Below, piece by piece: positions 16,007-25,800 of a stretch of 35,249 bases of DNA. The position numbers and the translations under genes were made by a program. Position 1 is the stretch's first letter, and every line of letters begins with the position of its first letter. The notes beneath the pieces are model-generated. The model did not search any database, was not told the DNA's origin, and saw only the letters and a list, made by a program, of their open reading frames with translations. Source of the DNA: Bacteroidota bacterium (GTDB lineage: Bacteria > Bacteroidota > Ignavibacteria > Palsa-1295); assembly GCA_021825235.1 (NCBI GenBank), contig JAKAIL010000006.1, forward strand, positions 1-35,249, given 5' to 3'.

Positions 16007-17221
16007 TCATGAAAGGGTTTCCGTAGCAAGTGGCGCGAATTCAGATTTACGTGAGAGCAAGATAACTGCCACTGCCGAAAATCCGGAAACAAGTGGAAAC
16101 AGTAGTCGAATATTCTGTGTGCTGAAAATCATGGCCCCGGCGATCGGAGTGATAATCGAAGCGATCTTTATCGGCAAATAGGCGAAGGACATGATCCGCG
16201 CGCGCATATCGTCCGGAATAACTTTGGTAAGCAGACCAAAGGAATTCGAGAAGATCCCGCCAGTCATGCCCATGCCGATGGCCCAGCTCGTCGCAAAGAG
16301 TGTAAGCGTTGGCGTGATAAGCGGCAGGCACCAGAGCACGATATTGATGAGGATCGCAATCCGGAGAACTTTTTCGAGGCCATATCGATCCGCAAACCAT
16401 CCGATTGCGGGACCAAAGAGCATCGTAGCAAACCCGCCAAGTCCCATAATCCATCCAATGCGCGTCGCCGGGTCGAGCGAGGGGAACAGGCTGTTAATAG
16501 TGATGGCGCCGAAGGCATCGGCCAGCAATGGCCCGCAAAAGAGAATCGAGAGAATGAAAAAGACACTCCAAATCGCGCGGGTTCCTGCGATCACGCTCAA
16601 CGATTCTTTCGCCATTCGAAGGGCGGAACTGTTGCGCTGGACTTCGTACTGCTCCCGAAATCCCACCATCAGAAGCAGCGCCGTGAAAACCAGCAGCGCG
16701 CAATCCATCATCATGAGCCAGTGGAACCCAAAGCGATCGACCACCGGGCCGCCCAGCAGCGGACCCAGCGCAACTGCAAAGGGGACGACGCTATTCATGA
16801 TCGAATACGACAGGCCAATTCGCTCGCTGGGAACATTTTCGGTGAGCGAGGTCATCATGAGGCCGCTGCTGCCGAGCGAGAACTCCGTAATGGCTCGTGC
16901 AATCACAATGACGAGCAGGCTCGCCGCAAGGCTCATGGAAACGCTTCCAGCCAGCAGAATAAACATAGTGCGGACAATGAGCGGCTTTCGGCCATATTTA
17001 TCCGCGAGAGCGCCCCACATAGGAAGGAAAATTATCCCGAAAATACTGCAGCCGGCCGTGATCAGCGCGACATAGTAGGCAGCGTCCACTTTGGAGATGC
17101 CGAGTTGGGTAACGAAGAGCGGAAGAAACGCAATGAGATGTCCCCAGAACATCGCTTCGATGAATTGGGCAAAGCTAAAAACAAAGACGATTTTCCGCCA
17201 CGGGTTCAACGCCGGACTCAT
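16007..17221 (-). CDS. MFS transporter
   Basis: 404 residues with about 12 membrane helices. The loop between helices 2 and 3 has the MFS motif A (GALADKYGRKPLIVR), and the matching position in the second half reads GWFADRYGLEKVLR. Helix 5 has the LGPLLGGPVVDRFG pattern seen in proton-coupled efflux MFS proteins. It is probably a drug or metabolite exporter; the substrate is unknown. The start ATG overlaps the stop of the upstream DUF421 gene by 4 bases, so the two are co-transcribed. No regulator is adjacent. Confidence 0.87.
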   Translation of the reverse strand: MSPALNPWRKIVFVFSFAQFIEAMFWGHLIAFLPLFVTQLGISKVDAAYYVALITAGCSIFGIIFLPMWGALADKYGRKPLIVRTMFILLAGSVSMSLAASLLVIVIARAITEFSLGSSGLMMTSLTENVPSERIGLSYSIMNSVVPFAVALGPLLGGPVVDRFGFHWLMMMDCALLVFTALLLMVGFREQYEVQRNSSALRMAKESLSVIAGTRAIWSVFFILSILFCGPLLADAFGAITINSLFPSLDPATRIGWIMGLGGFATMLFGPAIGWFADRYGLEKVLRIAILINIVLWCLPLITPTLTLFATSWAIGMGMTGGIFSNSFGLLTKVIPDDMRARIMSFAYLPIKIASIITPIAGAMIFSTQNIRLLFPLVSGFSAVAVILLSRKSEFAPLATETLS

Positions 17222-17751
17222 GGTTGAAGACCTCGTCTGGTTCCCTTTCTGCGGCGAACGAACGCGAGGCGATGCTCGCCGCTCGGACCTTCTTTGTTGA
17301 ACGGCAGCACCGAGATGGAGCCGTCCATTTCGAGAATTGCCGTTTTTACTTCGGAGAGGTCCGAAAACCCATGCTCGCGAATTTGCTCCTCTAATTCTTC
17401 CGGGCGGATCGATTCATGCGTTAAATTCGACATTACAAACCGCCCGTTATGGACGAGCAGCCGTGGCTCGCCGGTAATAAGCCGTCCCAATTTTGTTTCG
17501 CGAAACAGCAGCTTCGTAAGGATTATATTGAGCAGGATAAGCGTAAGCGCCGCAACGATTCCGCCGATAAGAGAAGTATCGCTGCCGACCATGGCGTTCT
17601 GCACCGCATTGGAAACGAGCAGAATCAGCGCAAAATCCACCAGCGATAGCTGCGAAACGTGCCGCTTGCCCGCCAGCCGAAAAGCGGCGAGAATGACAAT
17701 GTACACCGTCATGCTGCGCACGGCGATAGCGACCAGCGAATTGAATTCCAT
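17218..17751 (-). CDS. DUF421 (YetF/YcaP-like) membrane protein
   Basis: 177 residues. Three hydrophobic segments at the N-terminus with the family signature RLAGKRHVSQLSLVDFALIL and LVSNAVQNAMVG, then a cytoplasmic alpha/beta domain with RLITGEPRLLVHNGRF, the LEEQIREHGFSDLSEVKTAI segment and MDGSISVLP. The role of the family is not established; members are common next to transporters. First gene of the pair with the MFS transporter. The family call is confident, the function is not. Confidence 0.88.
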   Translation of the reverse strand: MEFNSLVAIAVRSMTVYIVILAAFRLAGKRHVSQLSLVDFALILLVSNAVQNAMVGSDTSLIGGIVAALTLILLNIILTKLLFRETKLGRLITGEPRLLVHNGRFVMSNLTHESIRPEELEEQIREHGFSDLSEVKTAILEMDGSISVLPFNKEGPSGEHRLAFVRRRKGTRRGLQP

Positions 17752-18145
17752 AGTGACCGCCGAGAACAGCCAGGACGCGATTATCGCTTCCGCATTACCG
17801 AAGGGTTATCCATTTCGATTCCGAAGCCCTATCCGTTCGGACCGTTGAGGCAGGCTGCCATCGCAGAAAAAATTTCGCCCCAATTAAAAAGAGTAAATCT
17901 TTCCGGTGTGAAGTTGGTTCAACCTATCGCTGAAAGACTTTCTGCTGCTTCGGATCGTGTAATGCTTCATTCGGGTCAGGTGGGGTTTCGGCGTGTTGAA
18001 TTTTAGGGTTCTCTCAATTCAAAGAAATTGTGTAACCCGAGCGAAGTTGCGCGTTTTATTGCTGGGACGTCCGCGATTTGCTTGCGGGACTTCTCTTATG
18101 TAAAACGTAGGGATTTTCCTTTTTGATTATTTAAACTTGCTTCTC
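17752..18145. other. Divergent intergenic region
   Basis: 394 bases between the leftward DUF421 gene and the rightward T9SS block. No gene is supported; a plus-strand open frame covering 17659-18006 runs antisense to DUF421 and shows no protein-like features. No promoter with good spacing could be placed. Confidence 0.4.
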
Positions 18146-21100
18146 ATGCGATTCTCTAAAGTGTTCTTTTCGTTCTCGACATTTCTATGTTTATGTTTTG
18201 CGCTCACCTCCGCCCATGCACAAACTCAAAAAGGGATTCTTTCGGATGGCCGCGACTTTTATGTCGCGCAACTCACGCCGAGCCTTGCCGGCTGCTCGCA
18301 GTTGAATCCCTATCAATCCTATTGGGTGCTCATTAGCTCCTACTACGATTGTACCGTAACGGTGACCTATTTCAACCCGGATGGGAGTGAAACGAAGGGT
18401 CAGAACTATATTCTCCATGCCAAGAATGGGGATTCAGTCCTGCTCGATGAGAGCTTTATGAACCCAAAGGATGCCAATGGAAACCCCATTAATCTGAGAG
18501 GGGAAGTTCCCGAGTACACATCCTGTCATATTCATGCGACGCGTCCGATCAGCGTATCCTATTATTCGACGGGTCCCAATAGTGGAAGTCTTTACATGGC
18601 CCTTCAAACCGGGGCACTCGGTAAAACCTACGTGGTTGCCGCGATGCCCGCCGATCCGGGCCTGGGCAAAGCCACGGGATTCCGTGCGACGTGCCCGGAC
18701 GATTCATCGAGCTCAGAATTCGCGGTCATCGCCGTTCAGGATAATACGACCATAACGATCACCCCGAATGGTTTAACTCGCATGGGCGATGTGGGCGTTA
18801 GCTGCGGCCAAGGCGCGATGGGGAAGCCGTTTCCTTTTACTGCCGTACTGAACCGGGGACAGGTCTATTGGGTGAAATCCACGAATGATGATTTGGCAAA
18901 CGATCTCTCCGGCTCGGTGGTGCAAGCGGATAAACCCGTGGCCGTCATTGCGGGTTGTGAGTCGGCATTTAATGGAGAAACCGATGCGTCCGTTCGATCG
19001 GACGAACAACGCAATATGTCGGTCGAGCAGATGATACCAGTCGATTTTTGGACGGATAAGGATTATGTTAGCATGCCCACGGCCCAGGACCCCGGCATCG
19101 ACCCGAGCGTGAATTCGGCCGGCAATCAATATAAGGTTTTTACCTATAATCCAGGGACGCAACTGACGGTTGCGATTAACAAGATCAGCCCTTATCTTAA
19201 TGTGGCGTTAGATCCGTTCGAATGCCCGCCGCTGACGTATGAAAATGTGGAGGATGGAATTGATATCAGTTCCAATAATTTGCCCGGCGCGGACACTGGT
19301 AATAAGATCATGGTGGAGGAATACCAGTACCGGCAAATGTCCAGTGGAACTGCCAATCCGAGTCTGTCGCCGGAACAAATGAACATTATCCCACTCTCGC
19401 GTTTCCGGACGAGTTATATGTTTCAAGTTCCCAATAATGAATACTACCAGCGTCAGCGGCGCTTTATCAATGTGATTGCACTGCGATCGCAGCTTAGTCA
19501 TATCTATTTGATTCACAACGGTGGGAGTCCTGCAAACCTTTCTGCTCTGCCTTCCTACGGCGGAAATATTAGCATTCCCTATCACCCGGAGTTGGTGGGT
19601 CGTTCCTACGAGGTTTCGGGCGGGGCCTATTATGCGTATGGCGATAGCGCGTTTGCCCTGTACCAATATGGGGACCTCGGTTATGATCTCGATCATGACC
19701 TGGGAGATAACGATGGTGATGATTACTTTTTTTCGTATATGTCCACTTGTGGGCTTTCGATGGGTATCGATGGTGCGGCTTCTCCGTCCATCTCGGTTGA
19801 CACCATCTGTGGTACTGGATGGAATCTTCGAGTTGTCGATGATAATCTGCTGGACCGCGGTATCTCGACCGTAGATATACTGAATGATCCGAATGGCGTG
19901 CTTAAACGAAAGCCGGGCTCGGACTCCGGCTATACCAGTCAAAACGTCGATTTCGATCCCGTTAATTTCACCGTGGTTCCCGGCGATACTGTCGTAACAG
20001 TTGCCATCAAAGTGGATAATCCATTGCAAGATGCCTGGGCTTACGTGTGGGTGGTCAATGGTGCCGGTAATGATACCGTGATTTACCTACACTATAGCGC
20101 GCCGAAGTTGAGCTTCCTTTCGGACCAGGCGCCGAATGACGATTCGATCAATTTCCTCAATTCCTCACTTGGGGCGGATACCTGCGCACGAATGGTATTC
20201 AAGAATCTCGAACAAAAGGGCGGACAAACCTACCAAATTACGGGCTACCATTTCGCCCAGGGCGGTCAGGGATTCCGCGTAACCGGCGCGCCGAAAATGC
20301 CAGCTACGCTGGCCCCGGGGGACTCCGTTGTATTCGACGTATGCTTCAATGCTGCGCAGGCAGCGCATGTCTATCGAGATACGCTCATTGTAGAAACGGA
20401 TTGCCCCAAGGCGCTTGCGCCACTCCTCGGCTCGACGCAGGTCGGCCAGATCAATGCCGGCGATTATGATTTTGGGCAGGTATTGATCGGGCATACGGCG
20501 TGTCATACCATTCGCGTGTGGAACTCCGGCGCCGCGCCAATCACCCTGACGAAGCAGTGGGTCCTCGATAACATGCAAAACTTCTCCTTCGAGGATTCGG
20601 CGAAACTCCCGCTTATTCTGGATACCGGAATTGCCAACAGTGTGAACCTGACCTTCTGCTACACACCGACTCAGGATACCGCAGAGGATACCGCCACGCA
20701 GACCTGGGGTTCCGATATTCCGGAGCCGTTCACGCATATTGTTAAGGACTTTAGCGGACTTCGTGGATATGGCGTCAAACCAGTACTGGCCTGGAATATC
20801 CCAGTGCAGACGATCAATACCGAGTGTGACACGCCGAAGACCGTGCGCTCGATTCTTTCCGATTCGGGAACGTTCCAAATCACGGTTGACTCCATTGGAA
20901 TTATCGGTCCGGATGGTACAGAATTCACAATCGTGGGATCCAGCGGACCAACGCCCCTCACGCTGCACACTGTTTCTTCCGGCGATCTCGGCCATTGGGT
21001 CGATGTGAAGTTCACGCCGGACTTGAGCAAGCCGCTCCCAGCCCGCTGGGCCGACCGCCACGATACGTTGGTTGCCTACGATCAGGATAGTATCTATCCC

Positions 21101-22573
21101 TTGGTCGTATTGAACGTTGAGGTACATCACGCGGAGGCGGATCTTTCGCCATCGTCGGTCGATCTGGGAATAACCAAGCCCAATGTGCCGACACCCACGA
21201 AGAAGATCGTCGTTACCGATGGCGGTGACGCGCCGTTAATTGTGGAACAGCTTACGATCGATACACCTTTCACGATTGTGCAGCCGGGGTCACTTGCGGT
21301 GGGCGATACTATCATGCCCGGTACGAGTGACACGATTATCGTACAAGGGGAAATGTCATGGAATGGCAGCGACACTGGGTATGTCACCGTCGTCGGGACC
21401 ACGCCGCTTTGTACTACCAGCCAACTTCCGGTTACGATGTCCACTTCCAACATCAGGGCATACGCGCAAGGGACGAATGTTACTCCGACATACATCTGTA
21501 TGAATAGTGAGGATAGCGTTTCGGCTCGTGCCGATGCTTTAAGCGTGCCGGTCAAAGTGGTGTCGGCCCAAATTATTGACGATCCCATGCACCCAGGTGA
21601 GGGTGTGGACTTCGAGTTCTCGTCGAGTAATAGTAACATGCTTACGATCGATTCGACGCTTGCGCCAGGCGCCGAGAAGCGCTTTGGCCTGCTCTACACG
21701 CCGAACCTGAAGCAGGGTGATACCGCGGAGGTTGTATTCACGTTCGATACCGCATCCAATCCCGGTATAGCGCCGTGGCGGGATACCGTCATCATTACTG
21801 GCATGGGCCTGCAGGAACACACGACGATAAGTGTGCAGAATGCACAACCGGGACCGTACATCGCGGCGACCAAGTCGGACTTCCAGGTGCCGATTCAAAT
21901 GACGCAGCCCATTGCCGGAGGAGCGGACATCCATTCCATCCAGATGGATATCACTTTCAAGCGCGACATATTCCAGCCGCTCAATCCACCGGTCGTGGCC
22001 GCCGCTGGGTACAAGGTAACGAATGCCGTCGTCGATCAATCGAGCGACCCCGCGGTGCTGCACGTAACGCTTGCCAGTACGAATGGCCAACCGATCGACT
22101 CCGCCGCCGTGCTCGGGAATATTCAGTTCCAGGTTATGGTCGCGAAGGATACGACGACAAGCTTCGTGGTCTCCAACGTGTCGTTCCAGAATTCGGCGGA
22201 CCAGAGCGTGTGTTATGTGCTGCACGATACGGTGCCGGCCACATTCGTTCCGCAGGAATATTGCAGCAATGGCATGTTGCGCGGCTTTATGGCGACGGGT
22301 GTTCTCACGTACGGGATTCAGGACGTGCACCCGAACCCGGCGACGAACAGCGTCCATCTCGGTCTCGATGTGAACGTGAACAATCTGCCGCTCTCGGTGG
22401 AACTCTATAACTCGCTCGGGCAGCTTGTCCGCACGTACGTGCATGCGCAGCCGATGGAAGCGGGCCTGCAGGGCATGGACCTCGACCTGAACGACGTGCC
22501 CAGCGGCGCCTATTCGCTCCGCGTCACCGGACCCGACCGAACAACGGCCCGGATGATCGTGGTGCAAAAGTAG
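18146..22573 (+). CDS. Giant secreted protein: IgGFc-binding-like, choice-of-anchor-D, cohesin-like and T9SS domains
   Basis: 1475 residues. The signal peptide MRFSKVFFSFSTFLCLCFAL...AHA fixes the start at ATG 18146 rather than TTG 18137. Residues ~30-450 look like the IgGFc-binding N-terminal domain (FYVAQL, SYWVLISSYYDCTVTVTYF, RPISVSYYSTGPNSGSLYMA, AVQDNTTITITPNG, DKPVAVIAGCESAFNG). The middle holds several Ig-like repeats of the choice-of-anchor-D/ASPM-SPD-2-Hydin type (YDFGQVLIGHTACHTIRVW; LSPSSVDLGITKPNVPTPTK), each followed by a Cys-containing strand. Residues ~1225-1360 resemble a cohesin-like fold (FQVPIQMTQPI, IQMDITFKRDIFQPL). The last ~85 residues are a T9SS type A domain (DVHPNPATNSVHL ... 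VPSGAYSLRV). Probably a surface or extracellular adhesive protein; the ligand is unknown. Confidence 0.85.
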   Translation: MRFSKVFFSFSTFLCLCFALTSAHAQTQKGILSDGRDFYVAQLTPSLAGCSQLNPYQSYWVLISSYYDCTVTVTYFNPDGSETKGQNYILHAKNGDSVLLDESFMNPKDANGNPINLRGEVPEYTSCHIHATRPISVSYYSTGPNSGSLYMALQTGALGKTYVVAAMPADPGLGKATGFRATCPDDSSSSEFAVIAVQDNTTITITPNGLTRMGDVGVSCGQGAMGKPFPFTAVLNRGQVYWVKSTNDDLANDLSGSVVQADKPVAVIAGCESAFNGETDASVRSDEQRNMSVEQMIPVDFWTDKDYVSMPTAQDPGIDPSVNSAGNQYKVFTYNPGTQLTVAINKISPYLNVALDPFECPPLTYENVEDGIDISSNNLPGADTGNKIMVEEYQYRQMSSGTANPSLSPEQMNIIPLSRFRTSYMFQVPNNEYYQRQRRFINVIALRSQLSHIYLIHNGGSPANLSALPSYGGNISIPYHPELVGRSYEVSGGAYYAYGDSAFALYQYGDLGYDLDHDLGDNDGDDYFFSYMSTCGLSMGIDGAASPSISVDTICGTGWNLRVVDDNLLDRGISTVDILNDPNGVLKRKPGSDSGYTSQNVDFDPVNFTVVPGDTVVTVAIKVDNPLQDAWAYVWVVNGAGNDTVIYLHYSAPKLSFLSDQAPNDDSINFLNSSLGADTCARMVFKNLEQKGGQTYQITGYHFAQGGQGFRVTGAPKMPATLAPGDSVVFDVCFNAAQAAHVYRDTLIVETDCPKALAPLLGSTQVGQINAGDYDFGQVLIGHTACHTIRVWNSGAAPITLTKQWVLDNMQNFSFEDSAKLPLILDTGIANSVNLTFCYTPTQDTAEDTATQTWGSDIPEPFTHIVKDFSGLRGYGVKPVLAWNIPVQTINTECDTPKTVRSILSDSGTFQITVDSIGIIGPDGTEFTIVGSSGPTPLTLHTVSSGDLGHWVDVKFTPDLSKPLPARWADRHDTLVAYDQDSIYPLVVLNVEVHHAEADLSPSSVDLGITKPNVPTPTKKIVVTDGGDAPLIVEQLTIDTPFTIVQPGSLAVGDTIMPGTSDTIIVQGEMSWNGSDTGYVTVVGTTPLCTTSQLPVTMSTSNIRAYAQGTNVTPTYICMNSEDSVSARADALSVPVKVVSAQIIDDPMHPGEGVDFEFSSSNSNMLTIDSTLAPGAEKRFGLLYTPNLKQGDTAEVVFTFDTASNPGIAPWRDTVIITGMGLQEHTTISVQNAQPGPYIAATKSDFQVPIQMTQPIAGGADIHSIQMDITFKRDIFQPLNPPVVAAAGYKVTNAVVDQSSDPAVLHVTLASTNGQPIDSAAVLGNIQFQVMVAKDTTTSFVVSNVSFQNSADQSVCYVLHDTVPATFVPQEYCSNGMLRGFMATGVLTYGIQDVHPNPATNSVHLGLDVNVNNLPLSVELYNSLGQLVRTYVHAQPMEAGLQGMDLDLNDVPSGAYSLRVTGPDRTTARMIVVQK

Positions 22574-22577
22574 CGCA

Positions 22578-22630
22578 CGCTAAAAAGACTTTAGCGAAGA
22601 AAGGGTAAGGCGAAAGCCCTTACCCTTTTT
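22578..22630 (+). terminator. Tandem hairpins ending in a Rho-independent terminator
   Basis: The first hairpin, CGCTAAA / TTTAGCG, is at 22578-22596. The second, AAAGGGTAAGG / CCTTACCCTTT (11 bp, 7-base loop), is at 22600-22628 and runs into TTTTT. They end the transcript of the 4.4-kb gene. Confidence 0.85.
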
Positions 22631-22638
22631 GTGTTGGG

Positions 22639-22655
22639 CTGTAAAAAATTTACAG
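22639..22655. repeat. Inverted repeat, possible operator
   Basis: CTGTAAAAAATTTACAG: 7-bp arms around AAA. It lies in the spacer upstream of the 22897 gene, and a related TTTTACAC occurs about 15 bases further on. No transcription factor can be named. Confidence 0.35.
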
Positions 22656-22896
22656 TGAGGATAAAAATATTTTACACTTGATCGCTTCGCTTGCTCGAAG
22701 GATTGCCGGATTTGAACTGTTTTGGCAACCGGCGCAATAATTGAATCAGACAAGAAAACCAAATAGTGAGCGATCCCACGTTTTAGAGCGAGCAGTCCTA
22801 TACCCTACCCACACCGAAACGCCACCGCCCCGATATGGCAACCCTTGGTTTATCGCGATACTCTGCAATCACGTTCACAATTCATTCTTAATCGCC

Positions 22897-25800
22897 ATGA
22901 AAAAGACATGCTTAGTTACCACCGATCACTCGCAAGGTAGCTATTTCGTTTCTGGATGGTTCCGGACCCGGCAATTCAGGAACCCAAAGTGCTTCATTCA
23001 CAGGGCATTATTAACCTTAACAATACTCACATTTGCCTTAGTTGGCGCGAGGGCACAATATTTCGACGCAACCACGCAGCCGACCATAGCATGGAATGGT
23101 GGTGACTTCACTTGGGATGAAGCATGTTCCAATCTCGGACAATTTGTCGTAGCAGCTTCCACGACAACCGTCCGCTTAGTGGGCAATTCTGCTTCGGTTG
23201 AGGCCTCTGCGGGCTCGATTTCCTGTTCTGCGGATGCCGACTATGACGGAGACGGGGACTGGACACCCGATCCAGCGGTGGCGACTAACCACAGTTCGAA
23301 TGTCGGTATCGCATACGTCTCAAATAGCGCCGATCATCTGACATTATATATGAATGTCATTCTTCTAAACAACTCCACCGGTTCGGCCCCCGGCGATGGG
23401 AAGATTAGCATCCTGAATAATTTGATGAGTTCATCATTGCCTTCACCGCAAGTGCAATGGTCGCTTCCGAAAGATCGAAACGGCAACCTCCTAGGTGTGG
23501 AGAACATCTCAGTTGCAATGGATCCCCAGTTCATGTATATCGCCTACATGGTCGAAGGCTCACCCGGCTGGAACTATTATTATGCTGTCGTTAGCCTGGG
23601 AGAAAATCCACAGCTGGTAAATGGGCCAGTTCTTATTATGACCCCTCCGACGAATGGTGGGGGCATTGCTGTTGGCAATGCCAGACCAACCGTTGCGTGC
23701 AACCGTTGGCAATATTCGCACGATAATGGTGTGATCGCTTTCACATATCAGAACACCGGTGGACGTTTCCAGCCTGCCATAGTCTATCCTGACGACGGCC
23801 CGGGTTCGGCATCGAACATCACAGAACCCCCTACGCCGACCGAGTGCCTCTGGGTCCGTGCGGTAGATTATGATAATCAACCCGGTTCGGGTAATCCGAT
23901 TCCGGAAAGGCATTACTTCTATGCCTATCAGAATCTTCCTACGTATGCAGGGACTGACCTTCTTTCCACAGATAATGCGGGAACTGTATGGGGGCCGGTC
24001 ACTACGACACTGCAGCTTTACAGTCCTGGTGGTGTTTATGTTCCCTCTCCGGGTGTCGGCGATGGTTACATTAATCATAATGTTTATTGTGATTACGTCG
24101 ATATAGAGACTGGCGTGCAGACGCTTCGTATCCTCGGGCAGCAATGCACGATAAATCAATTAGTTGCATCGGGTGGATTTTTCAGCATTTTTTCGCTTGG
24201 ATGCAATCAGATGGGAACCGTTATCCCATTTAACAATGGTGGTGCTCCGCAGATGTGGCGCGGCTTCTGGCCATTTAGGACGGACATTGCGGAAAATACG
24301 CTTGCCACAGGCCTCTGCAAAGTCGAACCGAATGTCAACCTTGCAATTCAAGGTGTGGGCGTGGGAACCGCTGCGGACCTGGCAGCGCTCCGGAGTGATA
24401 CCTTGCGGATTTATGCCGAAAGCAATATCGCGCCAGCTCAAATGTTTCAGTTTGCCAACATTAACCCGCCCGGTCCGCCACCAGCCCTGTGGGCGGGCGA
24501 ACATCCTTCCAATAACTTGGATGTCGATCCGGTTCAGGCGAGAGGAGAAATTATTTTGGATAATGGCGCGGATGTCGATTTTGGCGGAGCCGAACAACCA
24601 CCATTGGCCGGAGCAATTCTTCAAGCCCGCTCCGATGGCTCAATCGACTATAACGGTGCAATATTCAACAATGAGGATGCCGATCTCATCGGTTGTACCG
24701 GAGAAACGCGGTCTGGCGATGAATCTGGCAACACTCGCGGGTTCTGGTGGATGAATAAGCCGCTCTCCTTCGACCAATCTGCAACCCAGGGCGGAGACGT
24801 ATCTGTCACGCATGGTATTTATGCAGGGAGTACGTTCGGGGGTGTGAAAGGCCAGATATTCTTCTATCCAGAAAGTGCAACTAATGTTCCCTTTCTAACC
24901 ATCAGCGGGCAAGGTTCCGGGATGAACTTCGATTCAACCTGGGTATGGCTTTGGTCCACTAACAATAGCCAGTTCGTGGATCAAATTTGGGCGGAAGATG
25001 CTAACGACGGTCATGGCCCGCCTTCAAACTTCATATTCACCAACGGGGAAATCATAAATCAAAAGGACCAAAATAACGGCTACTTCATGAGCGGCTCTCG
25101 GTTTGAGAACCGGCCGACAAACCCGGGAAGCGCTGCTGCGCTGCAGATAAAGGGCTTGGATAACATCGATATTACCAATAATATCATTCTCTACACGCAG
25201 TTTAACATTACAAACCCCGTTACTACCGTCAAGTTTAACTCGAACCGCACCGAAAATATCCAGAATCTTATCGATTTGAAGTGGACAAATCCCAGCCAAT
25301 TTGGCGGTCAAATCAATATCGACGGAAACACGTTCGCGGACGATTGGCCATTTGGTTCCGGAAACTTGAGCGATGCAAGCCAGACCATCATTTTCGACGG
25401 TATCACCGTGCCTGTAAGCGATCAATGGATGGTCCATTGCGATGGTAATATCTTTTACAATCATTCGGCCCCTGATGGCGGTACCGATCTTTATAACCCT
25501 AATTCCACAGCTGTACTGATCAAGAATGGAGCCGATGTCGATGTAACTGATAATTATATCGGCGGTTACGGTACTGCCATCGATAATCAAATCTTGACCA
25601 ATGCCTACGCGTTTTATTGCAATAATTTTATTTTCCAATCCGATGCATGTCCACCACGCGGCATTGGAATTCTCGAAGAAAATTATCCGGGCGCCGTCTA
25701 TCCGAAGCTTAATACAACTGCTGATTTAGCGGTTGGGTATTGGGCTAAGGGAACGAATGCGAGCACACCCATCGCAAACCAGTTCGGTTCCAATAATTCG

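Noticed and set aside
20165-22567. Minus-strand open frames of 321 and 342 codons inside the 18146-22573 gene
   Set aside because: The His/Arg/Val-rich composition is typical of a mirror frame; the plus strand has a signal peptide, domains and a sorting signal.
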